Source of the DNA: Pseudodesulfovibrio profundus
GTDB taxonomy: Bacteria > Desulfobacterota > Desulfovibrionia > Desulfovibrionales > Desulfovibrionaceae
NCBI RefSeq assembly: GCF_900217235.1
Contig: NZ_LT907975.1
Span: 806,001-870,000, forward strand
Direction: 5' to 3'
DNA length: 64,000 nt
The position numbers and the translations under genes are program-made. Position 1 is the stretch's first letter; each line of letters begins with the position of its first letter. Of this stretch, positions 17,491 to 25,892 are shown piece by piece. Below the pieces are notes generated by a model. That model searched no databases. It was not told the DNA's origin and saw nothing but the letters and a program-made list of their open reading frames with translations.

Positions 17491-18807
17491 TTAAATTCTT
17501 GCCACACCAAGGAAAATGGCATGGAGACTTACAATCAGGGTTATGAACAAGGTGCGAGCCTTTCCCGCATCCAAGCCCGGAAAATTATATGAAATCTGAC
17601 TGTGCCGACATGCCGATACACAATCTCCGCACATGGTGCAGGAAATAGCCGGTTTGCCTCTGCCAAGGCTCTCTTCGTCCAATGCATTATAGCGGCAACG
17701 GGTCAAACATGCTCCGCACTGAGTACAGCCGTCACCTATTCGTATCCGCCATGGAGTAACCTTGCTCAGCACGTTTGCAACAATGCCCATCGGACAATAG
17801 GTCGTGCAATGTACCATCAATCCAGCCTTGCGGGATATAACCAGCATGACCGCTAATCCAACTGCACCAAAAACTGCTGCAATCAAAACTGCATTGACTC
17901 CAGAAACTCCGAAAAGCCTCAAAACAACTGCCATAACGACCACTAGAATCAAGGTCCCCAAGCGCCCCCAAATGCTATACCGGCGAATCCGCTTGGAGGG
18001 AGCAGGACGTTGCCCCACTCGACTCATGGCATCATCCCATGCACCAATGTAACACAAATGGCTGCACCAAGCCGGTCCCACAAGCAGAACAGTGACTGTA
18101 AACAGTATGATCATGAAAAAACCATCTCCGCGAAACAACGGGCCAGCGACGATAAGAGCCGGGACTGGCAGGTGGAGCGTTCCAGTCATCAACATACGCT
18201 CCATTCCAATAAGCCCCAAAACCAATTGACCGAAAAACACTGCTGAAAACAGGCCCCAAATTCTAGGACGATTCGTTCTGTGCCCTTTGGGAGAAAGCAT
18301 CTTTCCACCTATCCACTGGGCATAAAATCCGAGCAAAAATATTTCCAGCCAGCCCCACCCCATAAAGTACCGATCAGCTAAAAGAATGGGAAAAGAGACA
18401 TTAGCACGTGCAGCAGCAAGGCCGACCACCGTCAAAATAAACATGGCAGCTCGTGTAGTGCCCTGATCAGAGTCTTTCAAGAAGAAAGAGCGGCACGTAT
18501 TAGTCAGCAGCACCCACAACCCAAGACAATTAAACAGAATGACTCCACCCATGATTGTAGCCAACCGAGTCCAAGGAGCACCCATCGCCTGACGGAAGCT
18601 GATGAAACTGACGGTTGTCTGCGCCCACTCAAGTCCTCCCCAAACCAAAACAGCGATAGTCGCCAATCGAAGCCAGGACTGCTGTGTTACAAACAGCGTT
18701 GGAAATAGAATTAAAGAAGCAGCAAGTCCGTAGTCCCCCTGTCGCAACTCATGTGCGCCCAAAAGGATCAAAGCGAGGATGGGTATGGATAGTAGTATTC
18801 GATTCAT
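17491..18807 (-). CDS. Membrane-bound 4Fe-4S protein, NapH/NosR/CcoG-like
   Basis: A 438-residue polytopic membrane protein. The long N-terminal half has several hydrophobic helices. A CysX3Cys-type motif (WCSHLCYIGAW) and a second (CTTYCPMG) lie near membrane segments, as in NapH and NosR C-terminal regions. Two ferredoxin motifs, CTQCGACLTRCRYNAL and CTMCGDCVSACRHSQI, follow, and a last hydrophobic helix closes the protein. NapH-type proteins carry electrons from quinol to periplasmic or cytoplasmic Fe-S partners. GGAG lies 8 nt before the ATG. It is first in the operon and divergent from the Crp/Fnr gene. Confidence 0.88.
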   Translation of the reverse strand: MNRILLSIPILALILLGAHELRQGDYGLAASLILFPTLFVTQQSWLRLATIAVLVWGGLEWAQTTVSFISFRQAMGAPWTRLATIMGGVILFNCLGLWVLLTNTCRSFFLKDSDQGTTRAAMFILTVVGLAAARANVSFPILLADRYFMGWGWLEIFLLGFYAQWIGGKMLSPKGHRTNRPRIWGLFSAVFFGQLVLGLIGMERMLMTGTLHLPVPALIVAGPLFRGDGFFMIILFTVTVLLVGPAWCSHLCYIGAWDDAMSRVGQRPAPSKRIRRYSIWGRLGTLILVVVMAVVLRLFGVSGVNAVLIAAVFGAVGLAVMLVISRKAGLMVHCTTYCPMGIVANVLSKVTPWRIRIGDGCTQCGACLTRCRYNALDEESLGRGKPAISCTMCGDCVSACRHSQISYNFPGLDAGKARTLFITLIVSLHAIFLGVARI

Positions 18808-18856
18808 TTCCGTGTCTCCGTGAGCAAAGAATGGACTTTTTTTTTGACGATACCCA

Positions 18857-18868
18857 TGACTTAGGTCA
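18857..18868. promoter_or_regulatory. Candidate Crp/Fnr-type operator between the redox operon and its regulator gene
   Basis: TGAC-TTAG-GTCA is an inverted repeat with a 4-nt centre, the geometry of Fnr-like sites. It lies 54 nt upstream of the Crp/Fnr ATG and 50 nt upstream of the NapH-like ATG. Only one such site is seen, and no clear -10/-35 pair could be tied to it. Confidence 0.4.
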
Positions 18869-18910
18869 ACTTAAGCGAAGAATTCCACTATACAGGAGTA
18901 TTTTTTTGCT

Positions 18911-19585
18911 ATGGATAAACTATCAGCAGTAAAAATGATAAATTTTTTCGAAGGCTTGCCCAATGAAAAATTTAAAAAGCTTGCAGAAATTTCTCACATA
19001 AAAACTTTCAACAAGGGTGAACTTCTTTTTGAAGCCGATGTCCATGCACATGGTTTTTTTGCGCCCATAACCGGACGAGTTAAGATTTTTCGCACCTCCC
19101 CTTCTGGCAAAGAGCAGATTCTGCATATCTTTGGTCCCGGTGAAGCATTTGGGGAGGTTCCGGTTTTTGAGGGAGGAACTTTTCCAGCTCACGGACAGGC
19201 TATCGAGAAGTGCAAAGCATTGTTCTTCCCACGAAATGATTTTGAAAAAATGATCAAGGATGACCCGGACCTTGCCATGAAAATGATGGCAATGCTTTCC
19301 CAACGCCTTAGAATCCTCGTCAATAAAATTGATGAGCTGAGCCTCAAAGAAGCCCCTTCACGTGTAGCATCGTATTTACTGTTACTTCGCTCGTCACAGG
19401 ATTCGGATACATTCAAACTTGATTTACCCAAGGGACAAATCGCGTTTTATCTCGGAACAATTCAAGAGACTTTATCACGCATATTCAAACGTCTTACTGA
19501 AGATGAAATTATTGAAATCGATGGTAAGGAAATCACGATAATTGATCGAAACAGACTAGAGACACTTGCAAATGAAGGTCGATAA
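18911..19585 (+). CDS. Crp/Fnr-family transcription regulator
   Basis: A 224-residue regulator. The N-terminal cyclic-nucleotide-binding-like beta-roll spans about residues 15-125 (FGEVPVFEGG). A long dimerisation helix follows, then a winged HTH with the recognition region GQIAFYLGTIQETLSRIFKRL. There is no Fnr-type N-terminal cysteine cluster, so it is not an O2-sensing Fnr; Desulfovibrio relatives include HcpR-type regulators of nitrosative stress. A ribosome-binding site AGGAG precedes the ATG. It is divergent from the five-gene redox operon, which it probably controls (inference). A shared hairpin follows at 19591-19620. Confidence 0.9.
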   Translation: MDKLSAVKMINFFEGLPNEKFKKLAEISHIKTFNKGELLFEADVHAHGFFAPITGRVKIFRTSPSGKEQILHIFGPGEAFGEVPVFEGGTFPAHGQAIEKCKALFFPRNDFEKMIKDDPDLAMKMMAMLSQRLRILVNKIDELSLKEAPSRVASYLLLLRSSQDSDTFKLDLPKGQIAFYLGTIQETLSRIFKRLTEDEIIEIDGKEITIIDRNRLETLANEGR

Positions 19586-19590
19586 CAAAA

Positions 19591-19620
19591 GAGGGGAACA
19601 GTCGTCTGACTATTCCCCTC
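19591..19620. terminator. Hairpin terminator between the Crp/Fnr gene and the tupA-like gene
   Basis: The stem is GAGGGGAA/TTCCCCTC plus 4 more pairs after one mismatch, with loop GTCT. On the minus strand it is followed by TTTTG, so it best fits the tupA-like gene; it also lies just after the Crp/Fnr stop. Confidence 0.7.
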
Positions 19621-19643
19621 ACTGCGTAAAGCTCTACTAGTTT

Positions 19644-20492
19644 TTAGTGGTCATATTGCTTGGCGTATTCGGCGTCATTATACATGGCTTCACCATACAT
19701 ATCTTTGCCATAGTCTCTGATAATCGACTGTCCCTTCTCGGAGCCAAGGAACTCAATAAACTTCACGGCCAGCTCGTGTTTGGGGGCTCCTTCAGGCATT
19801 GCCAGGGCATGATAGGTATTGATCAGCATCGGATCGCCACGGAACAACACCTTCAAATTGTCCATATTCTTCATACCGGCAACCCAGGTGGAGCTGTCCG
19901 TCATGAAGTAACCCTTTACATCATTAGCCTGCTTAAGCGTAGTCATCATGAAATCCTTGGTAATGACATACCAGTCACCACTCGGAGAGACACCCGCTTT
20001 TTTCCAGATTGCCAACTCTTTTTTGTGTGTTCCGGAATTGTCGCCACGGGACAGGAAGGTTGCTTTGGCTTTTGCAATTTTGCCATAGGCTTCAGCAACA
20101 CTGGAAGCATTCGCAATTCCAGCCGGATCATTTGCAGGGCCAACAATATAAAACTCATTTGAACCAATCAGTGTTCTGCCAACAGCCCAGCCGTCCTTCA
20201 TAGCCTGCTTTTCAGCTGCCGGAGCATGCACCATGCATGCGTCCACTTTACCGGCCTTGAGGAGCTTCAAAGATTTTCCTGAACCAGCCTTTACCCAACA
20301 CATAGTCACACCATGCTCAGCATTAAATGCTTCAGCCAGCACTTCAAGCAGACCGAGCTCGCCGGGGCTACCAGTCGCTACTTTATAGACGGTGTCGCTA
20401 CTTCCATACGTCGCCTTACAAGGGGCATCTGAGGCATATGCCATGCTTGTCAGCAGCATGAATGCCATCGCAAAACAGAGAACTTTTTTCAT
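19644..20492 (-). CDS. TupA-like periplasmic tungstate/anion-binding protein
   Basis: A 282-residue periplasmic substrate-binding protein with a Sec signal peptide ending around SMAYA-SD. Segments MVHAPAAEK and FLSRGDNSGTHKKE are characteristic of the TupA tungstate-binding family. The usual N-terminal TTTS ligand loop reads ATGSPGELGLL here, so specificity may differ. Sulfate reducers need tungstate for formate dehydrogenases and related enzymes. There is no tupB permease or tupC ATPase beside it; rpsT is upstream and a terminator downstream. It is therefore a single-gene unit. RBS AAAGGAG precedes the ATG. Confidence 0.8.
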   Translation of the reverse strand: MKKVLCFAMAFMLLTSMAYASDAPCKATYGSSDTVYKVATGSPGELGLLEVLAEAFNAEHGVTMCWVKAGSGKSLKLLKAGKVDACMVHAPAAEKQAMKDGWAVGRTLIGSNEFYIVGPANDPAGIANASSVAEAYGKIAKAKATFLSRGDNSGTHKKELAIWKKAGVSPSGDWYVITKDFMMTTLKQANDVKGYFMTDSSTWVAGMKNMDNLKVLFRGDPMLINTYHALAMPEGAPKHELAVKFIEFLGSEKGQSIIRDYGKDMYGEAMYNDAEYAKQYDH

Positions 20493-20610
20493 TTTTTACT
20501 CCTTTGGAATTACGAAAACAATTTCGACTCTCTAACACGATACCATTATGCTCATAAAGACTTAATTCTTGCTAACACTCTGACACTATGCGCAATCCCC
20601 CAACGCAAAA

Positions 20611-20638
20611 AGCCCGCCACACAAATGTGTGGCGGGCT
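20611..20638 (-). terminator. Rho-independent terminator of rpsT
   Basis: A 12-bp perfect stem AGCCCGCCACAC/GTGTGGCGGGCT with loop AAAT. On the minus strand a T tract (TTTTT) follows. It lies 29 nt after the rpsT stop. Confidence 0.92.
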
Positions 20639-20667
20639 ACATTGGTAGCTAAATCAGCTGCAGCTAA

Positions 20668-20934
20668 CTACGCTTCAATCTTGTTGACAGCGGTCTGCAA
20701 GCGAGAAATGCGACGCTTGGCCTGAGAGGCGTGGATAACATTCTTGCGAGCAGCTTTATCAAGAACAGAGGTAGCCTCAACAAGGGCCTCATTTGCCTTT
20801 GCGAGATCTTTTTCCTCGATAGCAGCACGAACAGCCTTCACGCTGTTCTTGATACGGGTCTTGGAAATACGGTTACGTGCACGACGCTTCAAGCTCTGAC
20901 GGTGCCTTTTCAAGGCGGATTTGTGATTAGCCAA
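20668..20934 (-). CDS. rpsT: 30S ribosomal protein S20
   Basis: Binds 16S rRNA in the small subunit. The 88-residue, highly basic, helical protein starts [20 protein letters not shown], typical of S20, and includes [10 protein letters not shown]. Length matches the family. It is a monocistronic gene with its own strong terminator. The start is supported by AGGAGAAATTACC immediately upstream. Confidence 0.97.
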   Translation of the reverse strand: MANHKSALKRHRQSLKRRARNRISKTRIKNSVKAVRAAIEEKDLAKANEALVEATSVLDKAARKNVIHASQAKRRISRLQTAVNKIEA

Positions 20935-21042
20935 GGTAATTTCTCCTGATCAATTTATTATCGCATTAAAAAGCTATTGATTGCATTTATTCCCCAAAGG
21001 GAGGGCCTTTTATACGGACTCTCCCCCTGATGTCAAGCCTTT

Positions 21043-23154
21043 TTAGACTTGCAGTGCGTTAAAGTCAGCAAGTCTGCCCAATCGATCGACCAAAGCCTTC
21101 AAGAGGTTCAGTCGGTTGAATCGAACATCACTGTCATCGCACATGACCATAACATTATCAAAAAACGCATCTACAGACGGACGCAGCTCGCGAAGCAAAC
21201 CAAGCAATCCGGCAAAGTCGTCTTTTTCCCATAATTCATCAAAGTGCGGAGCTACAGTCTCCAACTTTGTACCAAAAGCAGTTTCAGCTTCATCCTGGAA
21301 CAGCTCCGGATCATATGCTCCGGTCAAGGTCTGACCAGCTTCAGCACCCTGCTTGCGAATGATATTGGCTGCACGCTTGAAGGTAAGGACGGCCTGTTCA
21401 AAGTCATCTTCCTTCGTGAATGCACTCAATGCCTCAAGGCGAGCCTTTAAGGTACGGACATTGTCATATCCTGCGCCAATGGCGGCATCAACAGCTCGAG
21501 TATCAAATCCTTGCCCAATGAACAATGCCCTCAGGCGCTGAGCAAAGAATTCGAGGAGGTTTTCCAGAGACTCGTCCTGAGCAACCTTCCACTTGATATC
21601 CTTGCTGTATGCATTCTGTGCAGCAGCGAGGAAGTCTTTGAGGTTGATATCAAGCTCATGCTCCATAATGATCCTGGCAATGCCCAGGGCGCAACGACGA
21701 AGGGCAAACGGATCATTTGCTCCAGTGGGCTTTTTACCCAGGCCGAAACAACCGGCAAGTGTATCAGCCTTGTCAGCCATGGAGACCAAGGCACCAGACA
21801 GACTTGATGGCACAGGAGTTTCGGGTCCAGCAGGCAGATACTGTTCATATATGCCTTGGGAAACTATCTCACCCTTGCCAGCCCGAGCCGCATAAATACC
21901 ACCCATTTTACCCTGCAAGGAATCGAACTCAATGACCATCTCGGAAACGAGATCAGCTTTTGCCAATCGACCGGCCTCTGCATACTTCTGAACTTCTCCA
22001 GGGAGAATCTTCTTTTTGTCGGCAATGCGCTCGGCCAACTCTGTACACAGCACCTCGATACGACGAGCCTTGTCGCCAACAGAGCCAAGCGGCCCCAGAA
22101 ATACGACGTTCTCAAGCTTTTTGATCCATGTATTCAAATCAACTTTGCAGTCAGCTTCCCAGAAGAAACGAGCATCTTCAAGGCGCGCCTTAAGGACACG
22201 TTCCCACCCTTTTTTCACCAACTGTACATCAGTGGGATCAAGGTTAAGTGTGGTCAGGAAGTGTGCCAACAGCTTTCCATCGGCACCCTGGACTCCAAAG
22301 GATTTCTGGTGCGACTGCATGGAGGTCAACAAAACCTCACGAGGCAGCTCCAAATATAATTCATCAATGTCACCGATCAAAGGCCGAGGATACTCAACGA
22401 GGTTAGCGACCTCGTCAAGCAAAGCGTCATTCCAGACAACTTCGCCACCCAGAGCTTCAGCCTGACGGTTTCCATCTTCCAAAATCATCCGTTTACGCTC
22501 TTCAGGATCAATGATGACCTTACAGTCATTTTTAACCACAGCGAAGTAGGAAGCGGCATTTTCGATGGAAAATGGACCATGCCCCATTACACGATGCCCA
22601 CGAGTGGAACGGCCTGACTGCAGATTTTCAATGGTGAAGTCTACAACGTTCTCATCCAGAAGCGCGAGAAGCCAACGGACAGGGCGTCCGAAAGCGAAGT
22701 TATATCCACCCCAACGCATTTTCTTCGGGAAGGACAGTGACTCTATTGCCTTGATACAAAGCTCTGGCAAAATATCCGAAGCGCTCCCACCACCGACAAC
22801 CTTTTTTGCAGCAAGGTACTCACCTTTGCCCGTGTCCATGGAGAACAATGCGCTTTCCTCAACACCCTGCGTTTTGGCAAAGCCTGCACCAGCTTTAGTC
22901 AGATTGCCATCCTCATCGTAAGCAATCCGCACAGGAGGCCCGGTAACGGTTTCTTCTTCCTTGCGCTGGCTATCCGCTAATGCGGGAATATGAGCGGTGA
23001 TTCTTCTTGGCGTAGCATAAGTCTCTACCCCGTCGTTCTCCAACATCGCATCATCAAGCAGCTTGGTAAAAGCCCCTTTGAGTTCTGCTGCCAGTTTCGG
23101 AACGAAACGAGCTGGCATTTCCTCGGTTCCGATCTCAAGTACGAATTCGGCCAT
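21043..23154 (-). CDS. glyS: Glycyl-tRNA synthetase beta subunit
   Basis: The tRNA-binding and HD-like beta chain of the bacterial heterotetrameric GlyRS. It has 703 residues, normal for the family (about 690), and begins MAEFVLEIGTEEMPARFVP. The Gly-tRNA synthetase beta signature is also seen in SFPKKMRWGG and GRPVRWLLALL. The C-terminal anticodon-binding domain (around LIGQGFDTRAVDAAIGAG) is intact. It is 35 nt downstream of glyQ in the usual glyQ-glyS order. Confidence 0.97.
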   Translation of the reverse strand: MAEFVLEIGTEEMPARFVPKLAAELKGAFTKLLDDAMLENDGVETYATPRRITAHIPALADSQRKEEETVTGPPVRIAYDEDGNLTKAGAGFAKTQGVEESALFSMDTGKGEYLAAKKVVGGGSASDILPELCIKAIESLSFPKKMRWGGYNFAFGRPVRWLLALLDENVVDFTIENLQSGRSTRGHRVMGHGPFSIENAASYFAVVKNDCKVIIDPEERKRMILEDGNRQAEALGGEVVWNDALLDEVANLVEYPRPLIGDIDELYLELPREVLLTSMQSHQKSFGVQGADGKLLAHFLTTLNLDPTDVQLVKKGWERVLKARLEDARFFWEADCKVDLNTWIKKLENVVFLGPLGSVGDKARRIEVLCTELAERIADKKKILPGEVQKYAEAGRLAKADLVSEMVIEFDSLQGKMGGIYAARAGKGEIVSQGIYEQYLPAGPETPVPSSLSGALVSMADKADTLAGCFGLGKKPTGANDPFALRRCALGIARIIMEHELDINLKDFLAAAQNAYSKDIKWKVAQDESLENLLEFFAQRLRALFIGQGFDTRAVDAAIGAGYDNVRTLKARLEALSAFTKEDDFEQAVLTFKRAANIIRKQGAEAGQTLTGAYDPELFQDEAETAFGTKLETVAPHFDELWEKDDFAGLLGLLRELRPSVDAFFDNVMVMCDDSDVRFNRLNLLKALVDRLGRLADFNALQV

Positions 23155-23189
23155 GATATTTCTCTTTCCTGATCTACTGATTTATATCA

Positions 23190-24059
23190 CTATTTCTTCA
23201 ACATGGGATAACCCATTTCCTCACGCTGATCTGCGTAGAGGCGAGCTATCTTGGAAGCCAGATTTCGCACCCGGCCGATGTATGAAGCACGTTCCGTAAT
23301 GGAAATAGCTCCCCGAGCATCAAGCATGTTGAAAGAATGGGAACACTTGAGACAACAATCGTATGCAGGCCAAGGCAGCCCCTCTTCACACAAGTTCAAG
23401 CACTCCGCTTCAAACTTGTTGAAAAGGTCAAAGAGCATCTCTGGGTTGGACAACTCAAAGTTGTACTTGGACATCTCAACTTCATTTTGGTGAAAAACAT
23501 GCCCGTATGTGATCTCGTCATTCCACATCAGATCATAAACGGATTCTTTTTCCTGAAGGTACATGCAGATACGCTCAAGTCCATATGTCAACTCAACGGA
23601 AACCGGCTTCAGATCAATACCGCCCACCTGTTGAAAATAGGTGAACTGAGTGACTTCCATGCCGTTGAGCCACACTTCCCAACCAAGTCCCCATGCACCA
23701 AGAGTCGGAGATTCCCAATCATCCTCAACAAAGCGAATATCGTGCGCCTTGGCATCAATGCCAAGCGTCGCAAGACTCTCGAGGTATAGCTCCTGAACAT
23801 TATCAGGCGAGGGTTTCAAAATTACCTGAAACTGATAGTAATGCTGCAGCCTGTTGGGATTTTCACCATACCGACCATCAGTAGGACGGCGGGAAGGTTC
23901 CACATAGGCGGTTTTCCAGGGCTCAGGCCCTATTACGCGAAAGAAAGTGGACGGATTGAACGTACCTGCTCCACACTCGATATCCATCGGCTGAACAACG
24001 GCACATCCGTAATTGGCCCAAAAATTTTGAAGATTTAATATAACATCCTGAAAATTCAT
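23190..24059 (-). CDS. glyQ: Glycyl-tRNA synthetase alpha subunit
   Basis: Catalytic class II subunit that forms glycyl-adenylate. It has 289 residues. Diagnostic segments are [52 protein letters not shown] and the C-terminal [13 protein letters not shown]. The ATG at 24059 is chosen because GGAG lies 7 nt upstream; a TTG four codons earlier is in frame. The recO stop lies 12 nt upstream of this ATG, so recO, glyQ and glyS are likely one transcript. Confidence 0.96.
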   Translation of the reverse strand: MNFQDVILNLQNFWANYGCAVVQPMDIECGAGTFNPSTFFRVIGPEPWKTAYVEPSRRPTDGRYGENPNRLQHYYQFQVILKPSPDNVQELYLESLATLGIDAKAHDIRFVEDDWESPTLGAWGLGWEVWLNGMEVTQFTYFQQVGGIDLKPVSVELTYGLERICMYLQEKESVYDLMWNDEITYGHVFHQNEVEMSKYNFELSNPEMLFDLFNKFEAECLNLCEEGLPWPAYDCCLKCSHSFNMLDARGAISITERASYIGRVRNLASKIARLYADQREEMGYPMLKK

Positions 24060-24071
24060 CAGATTCTCCAA

Positions 24072-24830
24072 CTATACCTTTTTATACATACCATTATCCC
24101 AGGAGAGCCCCAGGTGATAGGCTACAAACAGTTCAACCAACTGACTGCACTGGCGCCGAACTTCACTATCCATGACTGTAGTAGCCCAGTCTGATGGAGT
24201 GCTTTGCTGAATCCAGTCGAGAGCACGAAGAGCGCCTGTAGAAATTGGTCGAGCAAGTCCATCTAACGGTTTCCCGGCTGAAAGACAAGTCGGACAGGCA
24301 ATCATACCCCTTTCAATGCCAAACTTGTACCCACTTTCCATCCCCACAGGCTTCCCACAGGCACCACATGCCATAAAGTCGGGAGTGAAGCCTGACTCGA
24401 ACGCATACTTCGCCCTGAACAACCACGGTACAAATTCCGGATTGGCCTGACTCTCATCGAGCATGGTCAACGTTTCAAGAAGCAGATCATACGCTATACC
24501 GGCGTCGTCAGGGTTAACCTCAACAGCCTCAACAAACCGCATGCAATTGACAGCAATACCGGTTCTTACAGAATCCTTCCGAATTTCAGAGAAGTTGTTC
24601 AGCAGAGAGCCTTCTTCCAGCACAGTGTAATCACCGCGCCTGCTGGTCCCTAAAGTGAACAAAACGTGAGATAGAGGGTCGAGACACCCAACAAAACGGC
24701 GGCGGCTCCTGCTACCACCAAAAGCAAATGCATTGAAAACGCCACGATTGGGCGTCAGCATACGGACCCAAACATCAGCTTCGCGAAAACGACCAATCTT
24801 CAGAACCAACGCTCTTTCAGTGGCATTCAT
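24072..24830 (-). CDS. recO: DNA repair protein RecO
   Basis: Recombination mediator that helps load RecA on SSB-coated gaps with RecF and RecR. It has 252 residues with an N-terminal OB fold (ERALVLKIGRFREADVWVRM, GGSRSRRRF). The C-terminal helical part contains a zinc-finger-like set ACGACGKP...ACPTCLS, found in many RecO proteins. The start is ATG 24830; the upstream TTG adds two residues. It overlaps no neighbour and precedes glyQ by 12 nt. Confidence 0.9.
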   Translation of the reverse strand: MNATERALVLKIGRFREADVWVRMLTPNRGVFNAFAFGGSRSRRRFVGCLDPLSHVLFTLGTSRRGDYTVLEEGSLLNNFSEIRKDSVRTGIAVNCMRFVEAVEVNPDDAGIAYDLLLETLTMLDESQANPEFVPWLFRAKYAFESGFTPDFMACGACGKPVGMESGYKFGIERGMIACPTCLSAGKPLDGLARPISTGALRALDWIQQSTPSDWATTVMDSEVRRQCSQLVELFVAYHLGLSWDNGMYKKV

Positions 24831-24863
24831 GCCCAACTCCCAATGCGCAGGTCGAAAAGATAT

Positions 24864-25865
24864 CTATTGTCCAAATCGTAACGTCTGGATGTTGCTTTTA
24901 GACTTATTGAGTTCGTATGGTGCACCGTTGTATGTAACCGTGACTCCGGCAACATTACCAATACGGATGCGTCTGGGGGTATTGAACATCAACCGAAGAG
25001 GTTCGCCCTTCTGCAAAACAAAGTCGCGAGACATACGTGCTTCATCTCCCTTCCACACGCCAACCCAGCAACCTTTATCCGTGGTAGCCTGGACAACCAA
25101 CACATGGGCATACTTGGGATCTTCAGCTTCCACGACCTCTCTCTGCGCAGGTTCAGCAGGCGTTGCTGCAGTCTGAGCAGGCGCAGCATCCTCCTGTACC
25201 TCAACTGCAGACCGGTCAGGTTCAGTCGCGGCTACCACCTGCTCTTCATCCTCAACTACAGCCTGTTCATCAGACGCATTAGGGGTGACATCAGCTTCTG
25301 CCGACGCATCAACACCAAACTCTTCATCGGAAACAACTTCTTCCGAAGCAATTTCCTCTGCCGGCGCCACAGGCTCAGGTTGCTCCATCTGCGGAGCAAC
25401 ATTTTCGTTTTGTTGCTCCATGCTCACTTCGGGAGTCTGATCCTGTTGCTCATCCATTCCATTCATATTGAAGAAAAAAATAGCAGCACCGATCAGCAAC
25501 AAAACCAGGATGAGGAGCGTAGGCCACTTGGACTTCCGCTTGGAATCCATCTCCCCGCCATCCTGAAAAGCCTTTTCTGCGGCCGGAGAAACCTCGTAAA
25601 TATGCTCTTCCGGTCCATTGGCCTGATCCTGATATTCCTGATCGACAACCAGGGAAAGCTCTTCAGCGTCCATCCCCAGGTACCGTGCATAACTTTTGAC
25701 GAACCCTTTGGCGTAGACAGGATGAGGCAATGAGGCACGATCGCCGTTTTCCATGGCCACAATATTGGAGCGACTGATTTTAGTCGCTTCCATGACCATT
25801 TCAATTGTCAGCCCTTTATTTTCCCGTTCACGCTTCAGCGTTAACCCGAGCTCCTGAAAATCCAT
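24864..25865 (-). CDS. RodZ-like membrane protein with N-terminal HTH
   Basis: A 333-residue bitopic protein. Residues 1-65 form a Cro/CI-type helix-turn-helix (LGLTLKRERENKGLTIEMVM). A transmembrane helix lies near residue 125 (WPTLLILVLLLIGAAIFFF). A long acidic, Pro/Glu/Ala-rich periplasmic linker follows, and then a C-terminal DUF4115 beta domain (LVVQATTDKGCWVGVW). This is the RodZ architecture; RodZ links MreB to cell-wall synthesis. Start ATG 25865 has GGAG 6 nt upstream. It lies between the surA-like genes and recO in one minus-strand run. The call is by architecture; the exact orthology to RodZ is probable. Confidence 0.82.
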   Translation of the reverse strand: MDFQELGLTLKRERENKGLTIEMVMEATKISRSNIVAMENGDRASLPHPVYAKGFVKSYARYLGMDAEELSLVVDQEYQDQANGPEEHIYEVSPAAEKAFQDGGEMDSKRKSKWPTLLILVLLLIGAAIFFFNMNGMDEQQDQTPEVSMEQQNENVAPQMEQPEPVAPAEEIASEEVVSDEEFGVDASAEADVTPNASDEQAVVEDEEQVVAATEPDRSAVEVQEDAAPAQTAATPAEPAQREVVEAEDPKYAHVLVVQATTDKGCWVGVWKGDEARMSRDFVLQKGEPLRLMFNTPRRIRIGNVAGVTVTYNGAPYELNKSKSNIQTLRFGQ

Positions 25866-25892
25866 ATCGATCTCCGTTGATGTCAATTTGTT

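Noticed and set aside
18844-18871. A -35/-10 promoter pair for the Crp/Fnr gene starting at TTGACG
   Set aside because: No acceptable -10 at 16-18 nt; TATACA further down would place the start too close to the ribosome-binding site.
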